A stretch of 64,000 nucleotides of DNA from Platanthera guangdongensis (taxonomy: Eukaryota > Streptophyta > Magnoliopsida > Asparagales > Orchidaceae): assembly GCA_039583875.1 (NCBI GenBank), contig CM077150.1, forward strand, positions 51,412,261 to 51,476,260, in the 5' to 3' direction. A model generated the notes under the pieces. That model had not been told where the DNA came from, ran no database searches, and saw nothing but the letters and a program-made list of their open reading frames with translations. Shown piece by piece: positions 54,434-64,000 of this stretch. Position 1 is the first letter of the stretch. Each line of letters opens with the position of its first letter. The translations under genes and the position numbers were made by a program.

Positions 54434-54513
54434 AGGTTGGTTAAAAATACCACATCTTCGAGGTTGGTTAAAAATACCACATCTTCCAGGTTGGTTAAAA
54501 ATACCACACCTTA
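54434..54513 (+). repeat. 27-bp leader repeat, three copies
   Basis: AGGTTGGTTAAAAATACCAC starts at 54434, 54461 and 54488, exactly 27 bp apart. Each contains TGGT-TAAAAAT-ACCA, able to form a small hairpin. The unit begins inside the primer-site flank. Confidence 0.9.
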
Positions 54514-54605
54514 GTGGTTGCACAGGCTAACACCTGAACCCAAAGATCCCTCTAGTTAGATCTGCTTGTTTTAAGCTTGTTATTAGAATTATTTCTTCAC
54601 AAAAC

Positions 54606-56620
54606 ATGGCCTAAAACAAAGATTATGCTAGCACCAGACCTCCAGTGTGCAATTTATCTAAGTTTGCACTTTGGAAGGCAAGGATTAGACTGTACATGAA
54701 CTCTATTAATGAGGACATTTTCAATTCTGTTTTGACAGTGTGTCCAAGACCTCCAGAGAATACAAGCACAAATACTGTTCCACCTCCTTCAGGAACAGAT
54801 GCAGAAATAAAGAAATGGAAATTGGCAGATGCAAAAGCTATGAACATTCTAGCCCAGACTATGTCTGATGAGATATTCCAAAAAGTAGCTGAATACAACT
54901 CAGCAAAGGACATCTGGGACAGTTATCTGAGATAGTCTCAGGATCTGCTGATGAGAGAAAAGATAGAAGATCTCATCTCATAACCTAGTATGAGAATTTC
55001 AAGAAAGGAGAAGCTGAGTCAGTAGTAGACATGTATAATAGACTCAGCCTTATAGTCAATGAACTGAAGACTTTGGATAAGGAGATCTCATTGACTGAGC
55101 TCAATGATAAAATTCTAATGTGCTTCCCAAGCACTTGGGACTCAAGGATCTGGCCAATCAAGGATGCCAGAAGCCTAAATGAGATGACAACTGAAGCTCT
55201 CTTGGGCAAGCTCAAGTCTTATGAGCTGCTCATCAAGAACAGAGAAGAAGAGCAGAAGGCTGCTTCACCAGCAGTCAGAAAAGAGAAGTCAATATCTTTC
55301 AAAGCCACTGAAGATCATCCTGAAGACAAAGTCACAGGCAATGAGGAGCTGCTAAGCCTACTGGCCAAAAGATTTTACAAAATGGCCAGGAAGGATTTCA
55401 GGAAAAGATCATACAGAGAGCATGACAAGCCAAAGTATGACAAATCAAATAACAAAGAGATTATCTGTTTTGGTTGCAGGAAACCAGGCCACATTGTGCC
55501 TGACTGTCCAGAAAATAAAAACAAGGACAAAAAGGACAGGAAAGAAAGGAGAAAAGAAAAGGACTTCAAGAAGAGCAGCAATGGCAAACCCTCCTCCAGC
55601 AAGAACAAACATACAAGGAAGGGATTTGTTGCTGAAACTTGGAGTGAGACAGAAGAAGAATCAGAAGCTTCATCCAGCTCTAGTGATGATGAAGATGATG
55701 CTGATGAAAAGGAATTCTGCATGATGGCTATCAATGCCTCACAACAAAGTTCTGATGCAGAACAGTCAGAGTCAGAATCAGAGACTCAATCTGAAGAGGA
55801 CCAGGTAATAAGTTCTTTTGATTTTAATTCTGAGGACTTCAAGTGTGAGTTTAAAGCACTATGTTTAGATTTATTAAAATCTGAGAAGGAAATCATTTCT
55901 CTCAGAAATCAATTATCTGAATACAGTACTTTAAAATCCGAAAACCTCAAACTCTCTGAGGAGTTGGAATGTTGTAGGGAGCAGATAGCTTCACTGAAAA
56001 GTGAACTATCAGAGGCCAAGAAGCTTGAAGAATCCCTTAATGGGAGAAGTATCAAGCTAATGGACATCGCAAGCACAGTGAACTCAAGATTCAATAGTAC
56101 ACTGGGCTTGGGTGCTTCATCCAGCCAACTTATAGTATTAACAACCCCAATCAAGTTTATCTCTGATAAAGGCAAGGGAGTTGTAGAGGTAGCTAGGAAG
56201 AATTCTGACTTACCCAAGAAAACAAGAGTTCAACAGAAATCGTTGAACGGAGCTAGACGATCGTCGAATGCAGATCAATGATCTCAGGCTAAATCGTCGA
56301 ACTCAGGTCAACGATCTCTAAACCCTGAACTCTGCCACGGTCGATTTTCGAACGGAGCTCGACGATCTAACCCAAGATCGTCGAACTCAGCTCAGCGATC
56401 GTCGAGCAGAGATCAGAGTTTTGAAAACTTTTTCAAAGGTAAATCAAATTCCAAACCTAGGGGTCCTTCATCCCAAAGATTTAACCCTTATACTGAATGG
56501 ATAATACCTCCAAGGAGATATCATCCTGAAGGCTATAAGAGTCAACCAGGGATGTCTTTTATTTCTGAATTCAAAGGTTATCAACCTAGGCCCAAGGTAA
56601 ACTGGGTCAAAAACAAGTAA
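54606..56620 (+). pseudogene. gag: Element E gag, several breaks
   Basis: ATG at 54606 is followed by a stop at the third codon (54612). The frame then runs to 54935 (KFALWKARIRLYMNSINEDI, AEYNSAKDIWDSY). A frameshift before 55000 leads to 55031-56620, with YENFKKGEAE, VNELKTLDKEISLTELNDKIL, a knuckle CFGCRKPGHIVPDC, an acidic Ser patch and a coiled coil (LKLSEELECCREQIASLKSE). TGA at 56279-56281 interrupts a Ser/Arg segment whose DNA is the palindromic array 56239-56418. The end WVKNK and TAA at 56618 correspond to the D gag end, but pol is in another frame. Confidence 0.82.
56239..56418. repeat. TCGTCGA array inside the E gag coding region
   Basis: Words GATCGTCGAA, GAACGGAGCTCGACGATC and CAACGATCTC recur eight or nine times, translated as RSSN/QRSS peptides. 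Same words as in the E U3 and in the pol-ORF3 spacer. Confidence 0.85.
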
Positions 56621-56621
56621 A

Positions 56622-59600
56622 TTGTTTTATATGCAGGTGAAGACCTATCCAATATCAAACCAGCAATGGTATCTGGATATTGGGTGCTCAAAGCACATGA
56701 CAGGAAACAAGGACAATCTCACATCCTTCAAGGCCAAGCTTGGACCCAAAGTAATATTTGGTGATTCAAACTTTGGACTAATAAAAGGATATGGTGCAGT
56801 CCAAATTGGGACAGTCACATTCAAGAAAGTAGCCTATGTGGAAGGACTGAAGCACAACTTGATCAACATCAGTCAACTATGTGATGAAGGCTACCAAGTG
56901 ACTTTAAGCAAATCCTTATGCAAGATCAAATCAGAGGACAACACAACTGTGTTGACAGGTAAAAGGAAAGGTGACATCTATTTAGTAGACTTTCTTTCAA
57001 CTAAAGTAGATATTTGCTTGTTTAATTCTATTAGTAGACCTAATGAACTATGGCATAAGAGACTAGGATATATAAACCTTAGAACCATTGCTAGGCTATC
57101 CAAGGACAACCTTGTTAGAGGACTACCTTCTGGCCCCTACAAGAAGGAAGGACCCTGCAGGGCTTGTCAATTAGGCAAGCAAACCAAAAATAGTTTCAAG
57201 TCACTTAATAAGAGTGATTCACCTAGGATTTTGTATCTGTTACACATGGATCTTTTTGGACCCATTACAGTACAAAGCTTAGGAGGGAAATCTTATACTT
57301 TAGTGGTTGTAGATGACTTCTCTAGATTCACATGGGTGTTCTTTCTGAGAAAGAAGTCTGATAGCTTTAAGTGTTTGACAGAGTTTCTCAAATGCATACA
57401 GACTGAGTTCAATACTCACATTTCCCTGATCAGAAGTGATCATGGGACAGAGTTTGATTCTCTTCTTATGCAAGAGTTCTGTCAGAGTGAAGGGATCAGG
57501 CACACTTTCTCAGCTCCTAGAACTCCTCAACAAAATGGGGTAGCTGAAAGGAAAAATAGAACCCTTATTGAATCTGCTACTACATTGTTGTCAGATGCTC
57601 ACCTTCCTCTATCCTTTTGGGCAGAGGCAGTGAACACCTCCAACTATGTGTTGAATAGAAGTTTAATACATAAACTGAAGGGCAAGACTCCCTATGAATT
57701 ACTCAAAGGGAAGAAACCTAAAGTAGATTACTTTAAAATTTTTGGTTGTATTTGTTACATTCATAATAATGACAAGAAATACTTAGCAAAATTTCAAGCT
57801 AAAGCTGATGAAGGAGTGTTTCTAGGATACTCCATGATCAGTAAAGCTTATAGGGTATATAATAAATCAACTCTCAAAATTGAAGAATCTGTTCATATAT
57901 CTTTTGATGAATCTAACATGTCTTTCAAGGAGAAGAATACTTCTACCATAGAACCTTTGCAGGTACACTCTCTTGCAGAAGACTTGGACAGGTTACACAT
58001 TATTCAAAAAGAGGAAAGCAGTGAAGATGAAGAAGACATTCAACATCTTGAAGAGAAACTTCTTGAAGATCCAGTTGTTGTACCACCAGAGGAAACAACA
58101 ACACAAGTTGGTGAACAATCAACATCTCCTGTTGATTTAGTAACATCAAGAGACCATCCAATCTCCCAAGTGATTGGAGACATCTCAGCTGGTGTGCAAA
58201 CTAGAAATCAGGTCAACCAAAACCTGATACACACTTGCTTCCTTTCTCAAATTGAACCTCAATCCATTCAAGATGCAGAGCAAGATCCACACTGGATCAT
58301 TGCAATGCAAGAGGAGTTACATCAATTTGAAAGGAACAAAGTTTGGGAACTAGTACCAAGGCCAAAGGATCACTCCATTGTTGGAACAAAGTGGGTGTTC
58401 AGAAATAAATTGGATGATCAAGGAGTCATTGTAAGGAACAAGGCAAGGCTAGTTGCTCAAGGGTACTCTCAAGAAGAAGGGATAGATTATGACCAGACCT
58501 TTGCACCAGTTGCAAGGTTAGAGGCCATAAGAATCTTCTTAGCATATGCAGCACACAAAAGATTCAAAGTATACCAGATGGATGTAAAGAGTGCTTTTCT
58601 CAATGGAGATATCAAAGAAGAAGTCTATGTCAGACAACCCCCAGGTTTTATCTCTTCAACTCATCCTGATTATATTTTCAAATTGCATAAAGCATTATAT
58701 GTTCTAAAGCAAGCTCTTAGAGCATGGTATGATACCCTAGCACGCTTTCTTCTAAAAAATAAGTTTATAAGGGGTAGAGTAGACCAAACTCTTTTTATTA
58801 GAACTCATAAGTCTCATACCCTACTAGTACAAATCTATGTAGATGATATTATATTTGGTTCTACTGATTCAAATTTGTGCAGAAGGTTTTCCAATCTAAT
58901 GCATTCTAAATTTGAAATGAGTAGCATGGGTGAGCTATCCTTCTTTCTAGGATTGCAAATCAAACAACATGTTGAAGGCATATTTATTTCTCAAACCAAG
59001 TATGCAAAAGAATTGGTTAAGAAATTTGGTATGTCTGAAGCATCATGTATGAAAACACCTATGCCTACTAATGCTGTATTAGATGCTGATGAACATGGGA
59101 AACCTGTTGATTAGACAACATATAGAGCAATGATTGGCTCTTTATTGTACCTTACAGCTAGTAGACCTGACATAATGTTTGCTACATGCATATGTGCTAG
59201 ATTCCAAGTGAGCCCTAGAGAGTTACACTTAACCTTAGTAAAAAGGATTCTTAGGTTTGTAAAAAGTTGTCCAAATCTAGGTCTCTGGTATCCAAAAGAT
59301 TCAGCATTTGACTTAACTGGATTTTCAGATGCTGATTATGCTGGATGCAGAATAGACAGGAAAAGCACCAGTGGAACTTGTCAGTTTCTTGGTGACAGAC
59401 TTGTCTCCTGGTTTTGCAAGAAACAAATATATGTGTCAACTTCAACTGCTGAAGCTGAATATATGGCTGCAGGTAGTTGTTGTTCACAAATCTTGTGGAT
59501 TCAAAATCAGCTCCTAAATTATGGCTACAACTTAGAAAAGTCTAAAATATTTTGTGATAATACTAGTGCTATTTCCATAGCACAAAATCCAGTCCTCCAT

Positions 59601-59789
59601 AGTAGGACAAAACACATAGAAATTAGGCATCACTTTCTAAGGGATAATGTTGAGAAAAATAAAATTGAACTTCAATATATCCCAACTGATTTGCAAAGGG
59701 GAGATATTTTGACCAAACCCTTGGATGAAAAGAAACATTCATTCTTCCTGAATAAGTTAGGAATGTTAGATGAAGGAAGTCTAAAATAA
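56622..59789 (+). pseudogene. pol: Element E pol, one stop
   Basis: One frame, broken once by TAG at 59112-59114. Protease [13 protein letters not shown] (D-I-G instead of D-S-G). GAG-pre-integrase [10 protein letters not shown] and [14 protein letters not shown]. Integrase [16 protein letters not shown] and [12 protein letters not shown], so D, D and E are present though the second motif reads D-H-G. RT has [26 protein letters not shown] and YVDD (58836-58847). RNase H has DADYAGCRIDRKSTSG and STAEAEYMAAGSCC. Ends DLQRGDILTKPLDEKK. Nearly complete. Confidence 0.9.
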
Positions 59790-59879
59790 GATCCAAGATT
59801 TTAAAATTATAAAAATGACCAAGACTAGGCAAATCAAAGTGCTTTTTCTAGTGTATAGAGTGTTTCTGGTCTCTGAACT

Positions 59880-60104
59880 GTGCTCGATGATTTTCCCCCA
59901 GATCGTCGAACGGAGATCGACGACTTCCGAAATCATCGACCAGAGTTCAGCGCTTCTCAGATAGTGCTAAACTATCTTTCTTCCGGTCAGCGATCGTCGA
60001 ACGGAGCTCGACGCTCTCCAATATCGTCGAACGGAGATCGACGATGTTGATGACCTTTCAGTTTCCTTTAGAAGCCCAGATCGTCGAACAGAGTTCAACG
60101 ATCT
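59880..60104. repeat. TCGTCGA array between pol and third ORF of E
   Basis: GATCGTCGAACGGAGATCGA and variants occur about six times, in inverted pairs (ATCGTCGAAC...GATCGACGAT). Same words as the U3 and gag arrays. Confidence 0.88.
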
Positions 60105-60128
60105 TTCCTTTTCTGATGTGAACCCTAA

Positions 60129-60135
60129 TATAAAA
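60129..60135 (+). promoter_or_regulatory. Candidate internal TATA box before E third ORF
   Basis: TATAAAA in CCCTAATATAAAACTC, 25 bp after the array and 111 bp before the ATG at 60246. The leader between is pyrimidine-rich. Confidence 0.5.
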
Positions 60136-60245
60136 CTCATTTTTCAGTCGTCGTTCTCCCTTTGCGCTTTCATACTCTCTGCAAATTTTTTCTTTCCCTC
60201 CAAACTTCTCTACACTTGGTCGTTTGCTTGTTTTTGCAAGCATCA

Positions 60246-63009
60246 ATGGCAGTATCAGTCACCATCTTGGCCGCAATGAAATTTGACGTTGGATTTGATA
60301 TCGACATGGATTCTTTCAACAACAGCGATCAAATCTTCAAGGACATTCTGGAACTTTTCAAAGAACAACAGTTAGTTACCATCATGACTACAAGGATCAA
60401 ATTAGCTGCAGATGAGATAAAGGAATGGGTGTATACTGCCCATAACCTGGATCAGAATACAGTGGTTGGAAGCATCTCAGGAACCCAGGATGGGACACTT
60501 AGAAGCAAACCCTAGCAAATTGCTTAAGAAAAATCTGTCTGTTTAGTACAGATTTCTAGCTGATGTTGTTGGAAAAGTGTTGTTGGCAAAACACTCAGCT
60601 CATGATACCATATTTAGGTATCAGCTCTGCTTGATGGGTGCCCTAGTGGACAAGAGGCAACTCAACTGGGGAGAATTTTTCTTTGACTTGATTAAGAAAA
60701 AGATTAACAAGAACTTTGAAAATTTTGGAAGGACTTTAGGGTTGTTTCTTCACCATAGATGTCCTGCACTGCTTGTTTCCAGTGGGATGCACATCAATGC
60801 CTCCAAGAGGCTTACCTGTGCCCTATTTGGAAAATTGGACAGGCAGATTGTCAAGCCCAGCAGGCCCTCTGCAATTTCTACTTCAAGCACAAGGACTGCT
60901 TCAGTCTCTTCCCCTCAGGTTTCTGCCCGTGCAGAAGACTTGCCTCCTTCTTCTCCTCCTCCTCCACCTCTTGTTTCATCTACAACAGTCACATCCACCA
61001 TCACAATTTCCACCCCATCTCCAACTTCAATTCCTTCTCCAACTCCACCACTCACTGAAGAAATCTTCCATCCTCTACATCACTACCCACACCTGGATAT
61101 TGATTCATCCTCTCATATTCCATCTTTCACTCTTATAGATGATTCCTATATGGATGATTCTCCTTCATCCCCTCCTGAGCCACCATCCTCATCCACCTCT
61201 TATCAACAACTCCTTCAGGACATAATTGCTCAACCATCCTTCACACCATCCATTTCCATTCCACTATCTTCCATCTCCACAATTCCAATTTCCCAACCAT
61301 CATTTCCATAATCCACAGGTTCTCCACCAACATCTACTGCTGCTCCAACCTTCATTTCTACCTCATCCATCCCTACCTCTACTCAAGTCCCTCTTGAGCA
61401 AGTAGATCTTTCAGCCCTTGCAGATAGGTTATATGAGCTGATATCTCCACGACTATCCCTCATGCTGGAGACCTCTTTGGCTCCCCTTCTAAAAACAGTT
61501 CAGGAACTGTCTGCCATGCTATCTTCCATTCTTCCTTCTCAGGCAATCCCTTTTTATGGGTGCCTTGATCCAGTTCTCACTGAATCTAGGCATGGGGAGA
61601 TGCCTTATGAAGTTGAAAGATTGCCTGCTGTAGTATCCTCAGTCCAAGCTCCAGTTGCATCTGTTGCATTCATCACAGTGGACCTCAGGTCACTGTTGTC
61701 AGTTTTTGATTCTGTGTACTTCAACTACCTTCCAATCCAGCATTCTGAAGATATTACTAAGGCCATTGTGCCTATTTCCAGATGTGACCCCAGCTTGATA
61801 TGCTCTTATATAAATTCCTTCAAGGCTGTTGACACTGCTTCTTCTGCTGCTCCTACTGCTGCTGCTCCTACTGCTGTTACTGATGTTTCTGTTAGTTCTG
61901 ATAGTGTTGTTTTTGAGGACATGCATATGACAGAGGCATTTGTTTTTGAGCCTGCTGTTACTGCTGCTGTTGCTCCTTCTGTAGTTGATTTTCCAGTTTC
62001 ATCTGTTACTACTACTGCTATTACTGTTGCTATTTCTGTTGTTTCTTCTGCTCAGTCTCAACAACAAAAAGATTATCTCAAAAGGATTGATGCATTGTAT
62101 GATAATCCTCCAAGCTCAAACAGTGATCAGTTTAGGACTGACTCAAATGATTCCTCTGCATCAATTGCAAGGAAAAGGAAATCCAGAAGCAAGGCTATGA
62201 AGAGAGTTCCTCCAGAAAAAGTGAAAGATACAAATGACATTCCATACTACATAATGTATGATTGCCCTATCACAGAACCTTGGATGCAATACTCCAGGAA
62301 TCAACTGAAGGCTATGAAGAAGAAAAGAAAGTATGACAAAGGATCTTCACATTTCAATCCTCCTCCTCCTCTTCCTTCACCTGATGCAGGTGTAGGTGGA
62401 AGTTCTGCCTTCAAATCCTCTGCCAGAAGCCAAACTTCATATCAACCTCAAGGAAGATCCCAATACAGAGGAAATCAATCTAGAGGTTACCAGTCCAGAA
62501 GAGGATAGTACAGAGGAAATCAAAGAGGACTCAGAGTATATTCCAGGCAACATCCTTATCAAAGGGAAGGATAAGGTCCATCTGACACTACTTTTGGTCC
62601 CTTCCCTTATAAGCTTAAAGAACTAATCTCTTCCAGAGCCCCTCCAGATAATCCTTCAAATAGATATGAGCCTCATGTTCCATTTGAGGACCCAGAAAAT
62701 AATCTCACCTCATGGACAGCAAGAATGAAAGAATTGGCTGCTTTGGACCAAATCAAGAAAGCTAGAGAACAAGGAAGAGATACTTCAAATATCACTACTT
62801 TATCAGATCAAAGAAAGAAAGAGCTTGAGAGATACTCCTCTAGTAAATTTTTTGATTCAGAAAGCTATATGAAGTTGCACCCAGAAACTGTAGTGCCCAG
62901 GCCAAAGCAACAAACCTCTCTAGGTGCAGCTGATGATAGAAGATCTAAGAAAGAAGCTCTCAATCCCAATAGAGAAATAGTTCTTATAAAGAGCAAGGAA
63001 AAAGAATGA
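60246..63009 (+). pseudogene. Element E third ORF, multiply broken
   Basis: ATG at 60246. The first frame ends at 60515. A frame change leads to YRFLADVVGKVLLAKHSAHD (from 60547), which matches FLVDVIEKILL in the D third ORF and continues GALVDKRQLNWGEFFFDLIKKKI. Stops at 61309-61311, 62506-62508 and near 62570 interrupt the rest. The middle is Ser/Pro/Thr-rich. The C-terminal part has basic KRKSRSKAMKR and RYRGNQSRG-like Arg/Gly repeats and a final charged segment (NITTLSDQRKKELERY). No membrane span is convincing. Function unknown; homologous to 48056-50449. Confidence 0.7.
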
Positions 63010-63158
63010 TTCTGTAAGATGACAGTATATTTTGTTTTCTGAACTATCTGAGATAATGTCTATGTTTCTGCAATGTCTTATTTGTTATATTTTTACTTTG
63101 TATGTTTTTATTTTTCCAATATCTGTAAATAGTAATCCTAACCCAAATAAGGGGAGAT

Positions 63159-64000
63159 TATTGGAACACCCTATTACTAATTTAGACAAGAATCACTATG
63201 TCTTTTAGGAAGTCTGTTTTGACCTCCTTGTATAGATCTAAAGGTCAATTATAATTGAGTCTAAGGGTTAGTATTTAGGTTTGAAAGCTGCCATCAAGAC
63301 TAGATATTTCAGTTCAGGAGACTAAGTCATTTCGTCGAGCTCAGGACGACGAATCGTCGAACTCCATTCGACGATCGCTGAGCTCACTTCGACGAATTGT
63401 CGAACTCCATTCGACGATCTCTGAGCTCAACTTCAACAAGTCGTCGAACTCCATTCGACGATCTTCGAGCTCAGATTGACGCTCCTGTCTCTAGTTTGTT
63501 TCTCTATCTCTGAGCTCAGTTCGACGATAGTTGAGCTCAGATCGACGATCTATGTTTCAGTCTAACACCAGTCTCTGAGCTCAGTTCAATGATAGTAGAG
63601 CTCAGGTCGATGTTTTTCTGGAGAGATCGACGTTTTTCAAGATTCAAATTCAGACAGTTATGGAATTATTCTTAGCATTTATTTCAAGGATCTTGTAGCC
63701 GTTTTAATTAATCTGGAGCAAGTTTCAAGGAATTTTCAAAGGAATTTTTTATTGGACTTTCCTCCAGAAGACAAAATACAGTTAAGGACGTCATTTATGA
63801 CAGGCCAACGGCTATCTTGGACCGAGAAATATTCATTCAGATCTAAGGAATAAAAGAGATATTCATATTCTGCTGGAACAGAATAATAGAGAACAACATC
63901 ATCAACAACAATCACAGCAACAGAAAGAGAAAGAGTTGCAGATATTCTCAGTCTTAAAAATTCATACAAGAACACACATCACAAAAGGATATCAACATAC
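63159..64000 (+). repeat. 3' LTR of element E, partial
   Basis: First 842 bp of the LTR. Its start reads TATTGGAACACC where the 5' copy has TGTTGGAACACC. The array 63331-63632 matches 53072-53372. The window ends before the hairpin string. Confidence 0.88.

Larger units (their letters stand above)
52898..64000 (+). mobile_element. SIRE-like copia retrotransposon E, cut by the window end
   Basis: The 5' LTR is 52898-54418 (TGTTGGAACACC...CACTTTCA). The 3' LTR starts at 63159 and is incomplete. Order: primer site, triplicated leader repeat, gag, pol, spacer, third ORF, polypurine tract (AAATAAGGGGAGAT, 63145-63158). Same architecture as D but clearly a different family: the LTRs differ in length and in the palindromic word they carry. 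Gag, pol and third ORF are each broken. Confidence 0.88.

Overview
The window looks like intergenic heterochromatin-type DNA from a large-genome flowering plant. It is built almost wholly of LTR retrotransposons inserted into one another. I recognise no host protein gene, rRNA, tRNA or CRISPR array. The evidence is Ty1/copia and Ty3/gypsy proteins of plant-specific types, LTRs with TG...CA ends, tRNA-Met-like primer sites, polypurine tracts and 5-bp target-site duplications. Lineage names are inferred from motifs and architecture, not from a search.

Layout. 1-5822: a gag-less copia element (A, minus strand, 184-bp LTRs, duplication GAATT). 5823-12213: a stack of broken pieces: a gypsy/Tat-like 3' end with LTR (6710-7365, plus), a SIRE-like copia gag/protease fragment with its 5' LTR (7366-10639, minus) and a second Tat-type LTR (11298-11911, minus). 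12214-37018: a 24.8-kb Tat-lineage gypsy element (B, plus, duplication GTTTC). B carries a second RNase H, a 16-unit tandem array and two antisense intron-containing genes. It is split in its pol region by an 11.9-kb chromovirus of Tekay/Del type (C, minus, 15218-27157). 37019-39902: a degenerate minisatellite and part of an old LTR (H). 39908-52646: a 12.7-kb SIRE-like copia element (D, plus, duplication CATTC) with gag, pol and a third ORF. 52898 to the window end: a second SIRE-like element (E, plus), whose 3' LTR runs off the edge.

Gag makes the particle. Pol supplies protease, integrase, reverse transcriptase and RNase H. The third ORFs of D and E and the antisense genes of B are accessory genes of unknown role. 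Almost every coding region has stops or frameshifts. The best-preserved reading frames are the C pol frame (18433-21555) and the smaller antisense gene of B (35060-36126).

The structure not explained by ordinary annotation is in the non-coding parts. (i) Several unrelated LTRs (copia D, E, F; Tat-like K; undetermined H) carry arrays of short palindromes or quasi-palindromes, in D, F, K and H just upstream of a TATA box. D and E repeat the same array upstream of a second TATA-like box in front of their third ORF. (ii) The transcribed R/U5 part of the D LTR, the same place in E, the leader of C and the U3 of K hold strings of small hairpins. Within a string the stems differ from unit to unit but stay complementary. 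(iii) B carries two divergently placed, spliced antisense genes, each with its own TATA box.
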